Made by a program: the position numbers and the translations under genes. A stretch of 64,000 nt of DNA from Tahibacter aquaticus (GTDB taxonomy: Bacteria > Pseudomonadota > Gammaproteobacteria > Xanthomonadales > Rhodanobacteraceae): the NCBI RefSeq assembly GCF_004363655.1, contig NZ_SNZH01000002.1, positions 558,001 through 622,000 on the forward strand, read 5' to 3'. A model generated the notes under the pieces. The model ran no database searches. It was not told the DNA's origin and was given only the letters and a program-made list of their open reading frames with translations. This document shows, piece after piece, positions 16,160 to 24,110 of this stretch; position 1 is the first letter of the stretch; each line of letters begins with the position of its first letter.

Positions 16160-18482
16160 GGGAGATTTCCCGGCGAGGCCGCGCCAGCAGCAGCGCCAGC
16201 ACGAAATTGAACGCGACACCCAGGCTGACGGTAACGCCGATGGCGCGCAGTACCGGCAGCGAGGACAGCGCCAGCAGCAGGAAGACCAGGAAGGTGCTGG
16301 CGCTGCAGACCAGGATGGCGTGCAAGGTGCGGCGCTGTTCGTGCTCGTCGTCTTCGACGTGTTCGAAGAACAGCGCGTAGTCGAGGCCCAGTCCGGCCGC
16401 CAGCACCAGCGCGATCAGGTGGAACAGCGATAGCGATACGCCGCCCAGGCGCAGCGCGGCGAGGATCAGCAGCGTGGTCACCGCCATCGGCAGCAGGACG
16501 CGCAGCACGCGGCTGCGCCGGCGCAGCGCGAAGCTGACCACGGCGGCGAGCAACAACGCGGCTGCGGCCAGCGAATACAGCACGCGCGTGCGATAGGCCG
16601 CGACCAGGGATTCCGAGGCGTGCTTCAGATCGAGCAGATGCGCCGGCACATCCGGCCTGGCCGCCAATGCGACGAGGGCGGCGGGATCGCTCACGCCGAC
16701 CAGGCTGACCAGGCCTATCCAGTGGCCGTCGCGCGGCTGCAATTGTGCTTTCAGGCGCAGGCCCAGCGGTCCGGCGCCGAAGGTGGCCGCATCCAGCAAG
16801 GGCAGCTGGCGCGCGGCTTCCACATCGGTGAGGAAATCGGCGAAGGCGCCGGGCTTGAACGGCAGTCCCTGCTGCGCAGCGGACAAGGCTGCGGCCAGCG
16901 TGTCCGCCGTGGGCAGTTTCTGCTGGCGCGCGCGCTGGGTCGCCGCGCTGGGCAGGTAGCGCGAAGGCAGTTCGTAGCCGGCGATGGCGCCGTCGGCCTG
17001 CAGTTTCGCCAGCAGCGGGTCGAGTTTCTCGCTGGCCGCGAGCACCGCATCGGCGTCGGCGCCCTCGATCACCAGCAGATGGCGCACGTCGGGTGCGCCC
17101 AGTTCCTGGCGCAGGGCCGTATCGCGGGCGACCAGGTCCGGCGGCGCCGGTGTCAGCGCGGCGAGGTTGTTTTCCCAGAACGCGCCCGGCGCGAACACGA
17201 TGGCGGCGAGAGCCGCGGCCGACAGCAGCGGCGCCAGCCAGCGCGGCCGCGGCAGTGCGGCGAGGCGGCGCCAGAGCGCGGCGATCCAGGCCGAATCGGC
17301 TGCATCGTGTGGTTCGGCGCCCAGCAGGTGGACCAGGCCGAAACGTGTGGTCAACGCCGCCGTGGCCAGGCCGACGATGGTGAACACGGCCAGCTGTTCC
17401 AGCCCATCGACGCCGGAGGCGAAGAAGGCCAGATAGGCGATGCAGGTCGACGCCACGCCGGTCGCCAGGGTAGGCCAGAGCAGCCGGGCCACTTCGACCG
17501 GCGTGCGCTGGCGGCTCAAATGGCTGAACAGGTGAATGGGATAGTCCTGCGCCACGCCGATCAGGGTGAAGCCGAACGCGAGCGTGATGCCGTGTGCGCC
17601 GCCGAAGACCACGGCCAGCGCGGCCATGCCGGCGAGGCCGCCGCTGAGCAGGGGCAGCGCGCCGGCCAGCACGGTGCCGAAGCGGCGATAGGCGATCAGC
17701 AGCAAGGTGACGAAGCCGATCGAATCGACCAGTCCGATGCGGTTGGCTTCGGCGCTGGTTGTGGCATTGATGCGCACGGTGAAGGCGCCCGGGCCGCTCA
17801 CGGTCAATTGCGCTTTTGTGTCTTTTGCAACATCGTGGAAATAGGTATCGAGGGCCTGCAGCGCCTCGCCTTGCGCAGCAGGGTCGAAGCCGCCGGCGAC
17901 GGTCTCGACCAGCAGCAGCGCCTTGGACGTATCGCGGCTGAACCAGACTTCCGCATAGCGTTCCGGTTCGTTCGGCGGCGCCCAGGCTTCGGCCAGGGCG
18001 AGCATCTGCAAGGTGGGATCGCGCCCCAGCAGCGGCTTGAGCCAGGCCGCCGCGGGCGAGCCCAGGTCCTGCATGCGCTGCTGCAATTCGTCGCGCAGGT
18101 AGCCGGTGTCCAGTGCCTGGCTGTCCAGGGTCGGCGCCAGCAGGTAGCGATACGGCAGCAGGTCCTGCGCCAGCGCCGCCATGTCGTTTTCGCCATTGAG
18201 CACGCGTACGAAGCGGCGGTCCTCGCGCACGCGGGCAGCGAGCTGCTTGCTCAGTTCGGCCAGCGTGTCCGCTTCGTCGCCGTCGATCGCCAGCAGCAGC
18301 AGGCGCGAGCCCGGCCCTTCGCCGATTTCGTCCAGCAGCAGGCGCTGTTCCGGCGTGCGCGCCGGCGGCATGAAGCTGCGCAGGTCGGTGCTGACCTTGA
18401 GTGCGGTCATCACATACCAGAGCAATCCGGCCAGCACAGCCAGCCAGACGACGAGCAGTCCCAGCCGTGCGCGCAGGCTCAC
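16149..18482 (-). CDS. MMPL/RND-family exporter of the pigment cluster
   Basis: 777 residues with the MMPL layout. There is one N-terminal membrane helix, a large periplasmic loop, a helix bundle (about 250-420, including DSIGFVTLLLIAYRRFGTVL and FTLIGVAQDYPIHLFSH), a second periplasmic loop, and a C-terminal bundle (FHLIALVLAAGLGLDYALFFEH). The Asp/Tyr pair in GLDYALFF is the usual proton-relay region. Aryl polyene and xanthomonadin clusters carry such an exporter, thought to move the pigment lipid towards the outer membrane. It starts with GTG within the stop of the LolA-like gene (GTGA). Confidence 0.92.
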   Translation of the reverse strand: MSLRARLGLLVVWLAVLAGLLWYVMTALKVSTDLRSFMPPARTPEQRLLLDEIGEGPGSRLLLLAIDGDEADTLAELSKQLAARVREDRRFVRVLNGENDMAALAQDLLPYRYLLAPTLDSQALDTGYLRDELQQRMQDLGSPAAAWLKPLLGRDPTLQMLALAEAWAPPNEPERYAEVWFSRDTSKALLLVETVAGGFDPAAQGEALQALDTYFHDVAKDTKAQLTVSGPGAFTVRINATTSAEANRIGLVDSIGFVTLLLIAYRRFGTVLAGALPLLSGGLAGMAALAVVFGGAHGITLAFGFTLIGVAQDYPIHLFSHLSRQRTPVEVARLLWPTLATGVASTCIAYLAFFASGVDGLEQLAVFTIVGLATAALTTRFGLVHLLGAEPHDAADSAWIAALWRRLAALPRPRWLAPLLSAAALAAIVFAPGAFWENNLAALTPAPPDLVARDTALRQELGAPDVRHLLVIEGADADAVLAASEKLDPLLAKLQADGAIAGYELPSRYLPSAATQRARQQKLPTADTLAAALSAAQQGLPFKPGAFADFLTDVEAARQLPLLDAATFGAGPLGLRLKAQLQPRDGHWIGLVSLVGVSDPAALVALAARPDVPAHLLDLKHASESLVAAYRTRVLYSLAAAALLLAAVVSFALRRRSRVLRVLLPMAVTTLLILAALRLGGVSLSLFHLIALVLAAGLGLDYALFFEHVEDDEHEQRRTLHAILVCSASTFLVFLLLALSSLPVLRAIGVTVSLGVAFNFVLALLLARPRREISHAG

Positions 18483-19159
18483 GGTGCGTGCGCGCAGAGT
18501 TGCTGCAGTTCTTCCCGCTGCGGGGCGCCGCCCAGCGGCGCACCGGCCAGGTCGGCTACGAGCAGCACGCTGGCGTCGCCGCCGGTTTCCTCGACCTCAA
18601 AGCACAGCGGCGTGGTATCGCGTCCGCTGATCAGCACGCGGGCGATGTGCCGGGCCAGGGCGGGATCGCGCGGCACCAGCTGCAGCTGCCAGTGCCTGCC
18701 GCTGGTCTCGCTGTGCAAGGTATAACTTTTCGCCAGGCGCTGGGCGTCGCCGCTCAGGGTGGCGGTGAAACTTTCCAGAAAGCCGGCCAGGGCCGGCGCG
18801 CGCTTGAGGCTGAATTTCTTTGCCGGCTTGCCCGGGCGCTGGATCTGCACCTGGCCGTTGGCGATGGTGGTGGTTTCCTCGTACGGCCAGACCACGCGCT
18901 TGCCCAGTTCGGAGGCGCCTTTGTATTCCAGGTCGCCGCGCAGCTTCAGTGGTTCGCCCAGCATCTGCACATAGCGCACTTCGGTGTATTCGGTGGTCGC
19001 CGGCAGCGGGCGCTTGAGCTTTTCCACCAGTTGCACGACGTCTGCCGTCGGACAGTCCTTGCCGCTGCAGGCGCTGGCCTCAGGCGCGGCGTGGCTCGCC
19101 GTCGGCAACAGCAGGATCGATGACAGCAGGCTCAATGCGATCGCTTTGCCAGAAATCAT
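18479..19159 (-). CDS. LolA-like outer-membrane lipid/lipoprotein carrier
   Basis: 226 residues from ATG 19159, chosen because a clear signal peptide (ISGKAIALSLLSSILLLP, cleavage near SHAA) begins there. The mature protein has LVEKLKRPLPATTEYTEVRYV, then LRGDLEYKG and YEETTTIANG, the pattern of the LolA fold in which an amphipathic half-barrel carries lipids across the periplasm. It is coupled to the exporter gene. Its start lies 80 bases inside the acyltransferase gene, in another frame, an unusually long overlap. Confidence 0.88.
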   Translation of the reverse strand: MISGKAIALSLLSSILLLPTASHAAPEASACSGKDCPTADVVQLVEKLKRPLPATTEYTEVRYVQMLGEPLKLRGDLEYKGASELGKRVVWPYEETTTIANGQVQIQRPGKPAKKFSLKRAPALAGFLESFTATLSGDAQRLAKSYTLHSETSGRHWQLQLVPRDPALARHIARVLISGRDTTPLCFEVEETGGDASVLLVADLAGAPLGGAPQREELQQLCAHAP

Positions 19160-20042
19160 AGAAATTGAACCAGTTGTAGGGATCCAGTCGCGCATGATGC
19201 TCTACTCGCGCCGCGTAGCGCGCCACCCACTCATCCAGGCGCGCCGTGCGCTGGCTGCGCGGAATTTCGATGCGTTCGGCGAAATGCTCGAAATGCAGTT
19301 CGTAGCGGTTGCCGCCGCGATACAGGCCGAAGCAGAGCAGTACCGGTGTATCCAGTACCGAGGCGATCAGATAGGGCGCGACCGGAAACGGCGCCGACTC
19401 GTTCAGGAATGGCACGCGCCGGGTCGGTTCCTGCTGTCGCGCGCGATCGCCGAGCAGGGCGACCACAGCGCCCTGCTCGACCGCGTCCTTGATGCCCAGC
19501 ACGATGGCCGTGCCGCCGCCGGAGGCGTCGATCACGCTGTCGCCGATGGCTGGATTGAGGGCGTGCAGCAGCTCGGTGATAGCCGGCGTCTGCGACTTGT
19601 CCAGTACGACCTTGAGCTTCACCTCGGGTTTTTCCCGCGCCAGCACACGCAGGATCTCGAAGCTGCCCAGGTGCGAGCCCAGCAGCAGCATGCCGCGGCC
19701 CTGACGGTAGGTATCGAACAGCATGTCCAGGCCGTGGATGCTCAGCTGGAACTGGCGCACGTCGTCGCGGGCGAGCAGGAACACGCGGTCGAGGATCACG
19801 CCGGCAAAGCGGTGGATATGCCGCATCACCTCGCCCATGCGGGGCGGGCGGCCCAGGGTGCGGGCGAGGAAGGCGCGCGACGCCTGGCGCTCGGGCGCGC
19901 GGCGGAAATAGAAATACAGCGTGATCGGGTAGAGGAACAGCCGTGCAAACGGCCGGCCACCGTACAGGGCGATATTGCGGATCAGCCAGATGGCGAAATG
20001 GCCGCCGCCTTCGGGGCGATCGGTCCAGTGCGGATTGCTCAT
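19080..20042 (-). CDS. LpxL-like acyltransferase of the pigment cluster
   Basis: 320 residues from ATG 20042. It is similar to lysophospholipid/lauroyl acyltransferases: an N-terminal hydrophobic segment (IRNIALYGGRPFARLFLYP), then the HX4E-type catalytic motif in LLGSHLGSFEILRVL, and DRARQQEPTRRVPFLNESAPFPVAPY. It would transfer the aryl polyene acyl chain to a lipid or sugar acceptor at the inner membrane. The start overlaps the previous gene's stop (ATGA). A longer upstream frame contains Arg/Pro-rich shadow sequence and was rejected. Confidence 0.9.
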   Translation of the reverse strand: MSNPHWTDRPEGGGHFAIWLIRNIALYGGRPFARLFLYPITLYFYFRRAPERQASRAFLARTLGRPPRMGEVMRHIHRFAGVILDRVFLLARDDVRQFQLSIHGLDMLFDTYRQGRGMLLLGSHLGSFEILRVLAREKPEVKLKVVLDKSQTPAITELLHALNPAIGDSVIDASGGGTAIVLGIKDAVEQGAVVALLGDRARQQEPTRRVPFLNESAPFPVAPYLIASVLDTPVLLCFGLYRGGNRYELHFEHFAERIEIPRSQRTARLDEWVARYAARVEHHARLDPYNWFNFYDFWQSDRIEPAVIDPAVADGEPRRA

Positions 20043-20335
20043 GCGGTAGCGGCCTCGCCGCTGGCGATGACGGCGCTGTCGTGCAGTACGCGAAAACGCA
20101 GGCGGGTCGGCGCGAAATCCAGTTCCAGCGTGGCGTCCTGTTCCGGCAGCAACGGGCTGGCGAACTTGACCTGGGCCAGGCCGGTCAGGCGCAGACCGTA
20201 GTGTTGCTGCAGGAACTGGGCGACCTGGTCGAGCACGACGACGCCGGGAACGACAGGATTGCCCGGGAAATGACCGTCCAGGCAGGGGTGGTCGGCGCGG
20301 ATGCGGAAAGTGTGCGGAATCGTAGCGGGCGCCAT
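20039..20335 (-). CDS. FabA/FabZ-like 3-hydroxyacyl-ACP dehydratase
   Basis: 98 residues from the ATG at 20335; an ATG at 20353 would add six residues. The core DHPCLDGHFPGNPVVPGVV is the FabZ/FabA active-site region, with His in HFPGNP as the likely catalytic residue. It is a second, short hotdog protein next to the acyltransferase gene, with an ATGA overlap. Two dehydratases per cluster is normal for aryl polyene systems, since they may form a heterodimer. Confidence 0.87.
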   Translation of the reverse strand: MAPATIPHTFRIRADHPCLDGHFPGNPVVPGVVVLDQVAQFLQQHYGLRLTGLAQVKFASPLLPEQDATLELDFAPTRLRFRVLHDSAVIASGEAATA

Positions 20336-20441
20336 GGCAGTGCGGCGATGCAAAGTTCGTGCTTGCGGCGCGCAAGGATCGCGGGTTTGCCTGTCTGCAT
20401 CAAGCTGTGCCGCGGCGCAAGGCGTTGCTGCTGCTGCCGGC

Positions 20442-21161
20442 TCACTCGTTGCCGGCGCCGTCGTGCAGTATCCGGCGCCAGTTCTGCATCATCTTGGCGA
20501 AGTATTCGCGCGGGCCGTCGTGGGGCAGATGACGCAGGTGCCAGTTGCGCCAGGCGAATTCGGCCACGGAGAACACGCCGATGACGACGAAGCCGCCGAG
20601 GTGCAGATACCAGTTTGCCGCGCTTTCCGGCAGTGGCCAGTGATTGGCCAGGCCGAGCCGGTCGAGAATGCCGTTCGGCTGCGCGCTGCTGGCGCAATAC
20701 AGCATCAGCAGGCTTTGCGTGGCCAGCAGCAGGGTCCAGGCCCAGGTGAGGCTGCGCGCATAGCGCGCCACGCCGGGCTGCTGCAGCCGCTGCGGGCCTT
20801 CGAAGGCGAGGATTGCCCGTGCCACCAGCGGACGCTGTCCGGCGGCCAGCGTGCGGCCGAAGAAGCCGGCCATGCCGGCATTGATGCAGACCGGCACCAG
20901 CAGCAGCACGATGGCGGCGTGGCCCTGGCGCAGCAGCAGGCTCGTGCCGATCACGGCTGCCAGCCAGCCGCTCCAGGCCAGCACATTGCCGCGCAGCAGA
21001 CCGCCCAGCAGCAACAGGCTGATCAGGTCCAGCGCCGCCACGGCGGACAGCCAGCTGCGCTGTGTCCACAGCGCTGCCAGCAGCAGCAGCGGATAGGCGA
21101 GCAGCAGCAGCAGGGCCAGGCGCTGCGGCCGCGCGAGCAGGGAGGGATGAGCGGAATTCAT
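20442..21161 (-). CDS. Polytopic membrane protein of the pigment cluster (COG4648-like)
   Basis: 239 residues from ATG 21161. Five to seven hydrophobic helices are visible (LALLLLLAYPLLLLAALW, AVAALDLISLLLLGGLL, and others). Aryl polyene and xanthomonadin clusters often carry a short membrane protein of this type, with conserved features such as FGRTLAAGQRPLVAR. The function is unknown; it might aid acyl transfer or export. It is the first gene of the minus-strand run and is divergent to the second halogenase-like gene. Confidence 0.82.
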   Translation of the reverse strand: MNSAHPSLLARPQRLALLLLLAYPLLLLAALWTQRSWLSAVAALDLISLLLLGGLLRGNVLAWSGWLAAVIGTSLLLRQGHAAIVLLLVPVCINAGMAGFFGRTLAAGQRPLVARAILAFEGPQRLQQPGVARYARSLTWAWTLLLATQSLLMLYCASSAQPNGILDRLGLANHWPLPESAANWYLHLGGFVVIGVFSVAEFAWRNWHLRHLPHDGPREYFAKMMQNWRRILHDGAGNE

Positions 21162-21248
21162 GCGCGAATACGTATAAAACGGACGGGTCGGAGCGGCGTG
21201 CAAGACGGCTATGATACGGGGCTGAATTCAGCTTGGGGGCGGTGCAGC

Positions 21249-22580
21249 ATGGACAACAACGCAGACGGCACGATCACGTGCGATGTCCTGGTGGTCGGCG
21301 GCGGCCCGGCCGGATCGACGGTGGCGACGCTGATGCAGCGGCGCGGCCTCAAGGTGCTGCAGCTGGAAAAGGACCACCACCCGCGCTTCCATATCGGCGA
21401 ATCGCTGCTGCCGGCGAATATGCCCATCCTGGACGAGCTGGGCGTGATGGACGAGGTGCGTGGCATCGGCATGCTCAAGCTCGGCGCCGACTTCCCCGAG
21501 GACGGCGACAACTACCGCACCTACCATTTCGCCCGCAGCCTGGGCAAAACGCCGCCGTTCGCGTTCCAGGTCAAGCGCGAGGATTACGACCAGATCCTGT
21601 TCCGCAACGCCCAGCGCAACGGCGTGGATGCGCGCGAAGGCGTCAAAGTGGACAAGGTGGAGATACAGCCGGACCGCAGCTGCCATGCCTTCGCCACGGC
21701 GGAAAACGGCGAAAAGCTGGCGATCAGGGCACGCTACCTGGTCGATGCGAGCGGCCGCGACACGCTGCTGGGCAACGCGCTCAAGCTCAAGGTGAAGAAC
21801 CAGCAGCACCAGAGCGCCGCCATTTTTGCACATTTCAAGAATGTGACCCGGCGTCCGGGCGAGGAAGCCGGCAATATCAGCATCTACCGCTTCGACTACG
21901 GCTGGAGCTGGTTCATCCCGCTCAGCGACGGCCTGATGAGCATCGGCTGTGTCTGCTTTCCGGAATACCTCAAGCAGCGCAAGGGCCGTACCGGCGAATT
22001 TCTGCTGGAGACGCTCAAGCTGATGCCCGGCGCGGTAGAGCGCATGGCCGAGGCGGAAATCGTCGGCGAGGTGCGCGTCACCGGCAATTATTCCTATACC
22101 TGCAGCCGCATGAGCGGGCCGGGCTACATCATGGTCGGCGATGCGTTCGCCTTCGTCGATCCGGTGTTCTCCTCCGGCGTCTACCTGGCCATGCACAGCG
22201 GCAAGCACGCGGCGGCGCTGGTCGATGCGATCCTGAAAAACCCGCAGCAGGAGTTCGCGCTGCAGCAGGATTTCGAGAAACGCATACGCCGCGGCGTGCG
22301 TGTGTTCTCCTGGTTCATCTACCGCTTCAACTCGCCGGTCATGCGCAGCCTGTTCGCCTCGCCGCGCAATGTGCTGAAAGTGGAGCAGGGGGTGATTTCG
22401 ATGCTGGCCGGCGATGTGTTCGACAGCGGTCCGGTGATGCGCCGCCTGCACCTGTTCAAGGCGATCTACGCCGCCACTGGCCTGGCCCAGTTGCGCCGCT
22501 GGTGGGCCGATCTGCGCGAGCGCCGCAAACAATCGGCCACCCAGTTCACCGGCGGCAATACCCCGGTCGATCCGCTCTGA
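21249..22580 (+). CDS. FAD-dependent (phenolic-type) halogenase
   Basis: 443 residues from ATG 21249. It has FAD-binding GGGPAGST (17-24), GESLLPANM, Lys77 in KLGADF (KxGxxF pattern), and an exact GWxWxIP signature (GWSWFIP, about residues 218-224). GDAFAFVDPVFSSGVYLAMHS carries the FAD-binding Asp. This set matches flavin halogenases acting on phenol-type or carrier-bound substrates. It is likely the enzyme that brominates or chlorinates the pigment, since xanthomonadins are halogenated aryl polyenes. The halide used cannot be told from sequence. Confidence 0.9.
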   Translation: MDNNADGTITCDVLVVGGGPAGSTVATLMQRRGLKVLQLEKDHHPRFHIGESLLPANMPILDELGVMDEVRGIGMLKLGADFPEDGDNYRTYHFARSLGKTPPFAFQVKREDYDQILFRNAQRNGVDAREGVKVDKVEIQPDRSCHAFATAENGEKLAIRARYLVDASGRDTLLGNALKLKVKNQQHQSAAIFAHFKNVTRRPGEEAGNISIYRFDYGWSWFIPLSDGLMSIGCVCFPEYLKQRKGRTGEFLLETLKLMPGAVERMAEAEIVGEVRVTGNYSYTCSRMSGPGYIMVGDAFAFVDPVFSSGVYLAMHSGKHAAALVDAILKNPQQEFALQQDFEKRIRRGVRVFSWFIYRFNSPVMRSLFASPRNVLKVEQGVISMLAGDVFDSGPVMRRLHLFKAIYAATGLAQLRRWWADLRERRKQSATQFTGGNTPVDPL

Positions 22581-22694
22581 CGCGGCTGGCGACAGGCATG
22601 GCCTTCGGCATGGACGGCCTGGTCCATGCCGGACGGGTGCCGCTCATCGATTGAAGTGTGCGTCTGCGCCGGCAAGGCCCGCAGGGGCCTGCGG

Positions 22695-22964
22695 TCAATT
22701 GACGCGGTTTTGTTCGATATGCGCCGACAGGGCGCGCAGGGAACTGAAGATGCGCTTGTTTTCGTCGTTGTCCGAACGCAGCTGGAAGCCGTAGCGCTTG
22801 GACACCGCCAGGGCGATTTCCAGGGCATCGATCGAGTCCAGGCCTAGATCTCCGCCGAAAAGGGGAGCTTCGGGCTCGATCTGGTCGGGGCCGACACCTT
22901 CCAGATTCAGGCTGTCGACCAGGAGCTCGGCGAGCTCGCGCTCGGCGGGAGAGAGTTGCGCCAT
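22695..22964 (-). CDS. Acyl carrier protein of the pigment cluster
   Basis: 89 residues from ATG 22964; an earlier ATG at 22997 adds a Cys/Pro-rich tail and is less likely. The four-helix ACP pattern is clear, with Ser44 in the GLDSIDALEI motif as the phosphopantetheine attachment site. It would carry the growing aryl polyene. Aryl polyene clusters often encode two ACPs, but only this one was found. It is divergent to the xanB2-like gene. Confidence 0.93.
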   Translation of the reverse strand: MAQLSPAERELAELLVDSLNLEGVGPDQIEPEAPLFGGDLGLDSIDALEIALAVSKRYGFQLRSDNDENKRIFSSLRALSAHIEQNRVN

Positions 22965-23132
22965 CGGATTTCCACTGGGATCAGAGCAGCGGCACAAGGG
23001 CAGCCGCCGCGGCGCGCGAGTGTATCATACGGGTTTGCCTGGCCGTTCCGGCAGGCTCAGGGACCCCGTTTCAGCTATGCCATTGTCATCGATGCCGCGC
23101 CCATCGGCGCGCCGCTGCGGGGTTGAGCCCGC

Positions 23133-24110
23133 ATGAACCGCGCTACCGTACTGCCGGCGCTGGACGTCGACTATGTCCAGGCCGACCTCGGCAGCCTTCT
23201 TGCCCAGGGGGACGTGCTGGCCGTGCTCGGTTTCGGCAGCCAGGCGCCGCGCAGCGACGATCCGCGCTATCTGCGCATCGGCCTTGAACCGCTGGGCGGA
23301 CAGGCGCCGCTGGAAGTCTGGCGCGCCCAGGGCGACATTCGGCACGGCCGCGACGGCCTGGTGCGCTGGGCTGCTTCGCCGGACTACTGCTTCGGCGCGA
23401 TCGAAGTGGCCGAGTCCGACTATGCCGACCTGGCCGCAGCGACCGAAGCGGCTTATGCGGCACTGTCCGCTTTCGCCCTGAGCCACAACTGGCCGCAGCT
23501 GCTGCGTATCTGGAACTATCTGGCAGCGATCAACGAAGGCAGCGGCGACGCCGAGCGCTACAAGCATTTCTGTACCGGCCGTTCCGCCGGCATGCGCAGC
23601 GTGCACGGCCAGGGTTTTCCTGCGGCCAGCGCAATCGGCCGCAGCGACGGCGAATACGGCGTGCAAGTGTATTGGCTGGCCGCGCGCGAGCCCGGCCTGG
23701 CGGTGGAAAACCCGCGCCAGGTCAGCGCCTGGCGCTATCCGCGCGAATATGGCCCGACCGCGCCGACCTTCGCCCGCGCCATGCGCGGCCCCTGTGCCCA
23801 GGCCCAGCTGCATATCTCAGGCACGGCTGCCGTGGTCGGACACCAGTCGCGCCACGACGGAGACATTGATGCGCAGCTGGACGAGACCTTTGCCAACCTG
23901 TCCAGCCTGCTGGCCAGTGCCGATATGCCCGCCTTCGGCGCCAGCAGCGTGCTCAAGGCCTATGTGCGTCACGCCGCCGACATGCCGCCGATTGCCGCCG
24001 CCCTGGCCCGGCGCCTACCCGACGCGGCGAAGCGGCTGGTGCTGCTGGGCGACATTTGCCGGGTGGAGCTGCTGGTCGAGATCGACGGTATCCACACTGC
24101 CGCGGACTAG
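23133..24110 (+). CDS. xanB2: XanB2-like chorismatase (3-hydroxybenzoate synthase)
   Basis: 325 residues of the chorismatase family (XanB2/Hyg5/FkbO). The enzyme converts chorismate to 3-hydroxybenzoate, and in Xanthomonas also to 4-hydroxybenzoate, in the cytoplasm. It supplies the aryl starter of xanthomonadin and ubiquinone precursors. Signatures are LLRIWNYLAAINEG, the active-site YKHFCTGR (143-150) and SAWRYPREYGPTAPTFARA. Its last 96 bases overlap, on the opposite strand, the 3' end of a membrane protein gene. The ATG follows a modest ribosome binding site and is divergent to the ACP gene. Confidence 0.92.
   Translation: MNRATVLPALDVDYVQADLGSLLAQGDVLAVLGFGSQAPRSDDPRYLRIGLEPLGGQAPLEVWRAQGDIRHGRDGLVRWAASPDYCFGAIEVAESDYADLAAATEAAYAALSAFALSHNWPQLLRIWNYLAAINEGSGDAERYKHFCTGRSAGMRSVHGQGFPAASAIGRSDGEYGVQVYWLAAREPGLAVENPRQVSAWRYPREYGPTAPTFARAMRGPCAQAQLHISGTAAVVGHQSRHDGDIDAQLDETFANLSSLLASADMPAFGASSVLKAYVRHAADMPPIAAALARRLPDAAKRLVLLGDICRVELLVEIDGIHTAAD

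Noticed and set aside
16129..18543. 804-codon minus-strand frame overlapping the exporter in another frame
   Set aside because: Arg/Ala/Gly-rich nonsense; the exporter frame has membrane helices and coupled neighbours.
16620..18725. 701-codon plus-strand frame opposite the MMPL exporter
   Set aside because: Composition shadow rich in Gln/Arg/Gly; the exporter reads well on the other strand.
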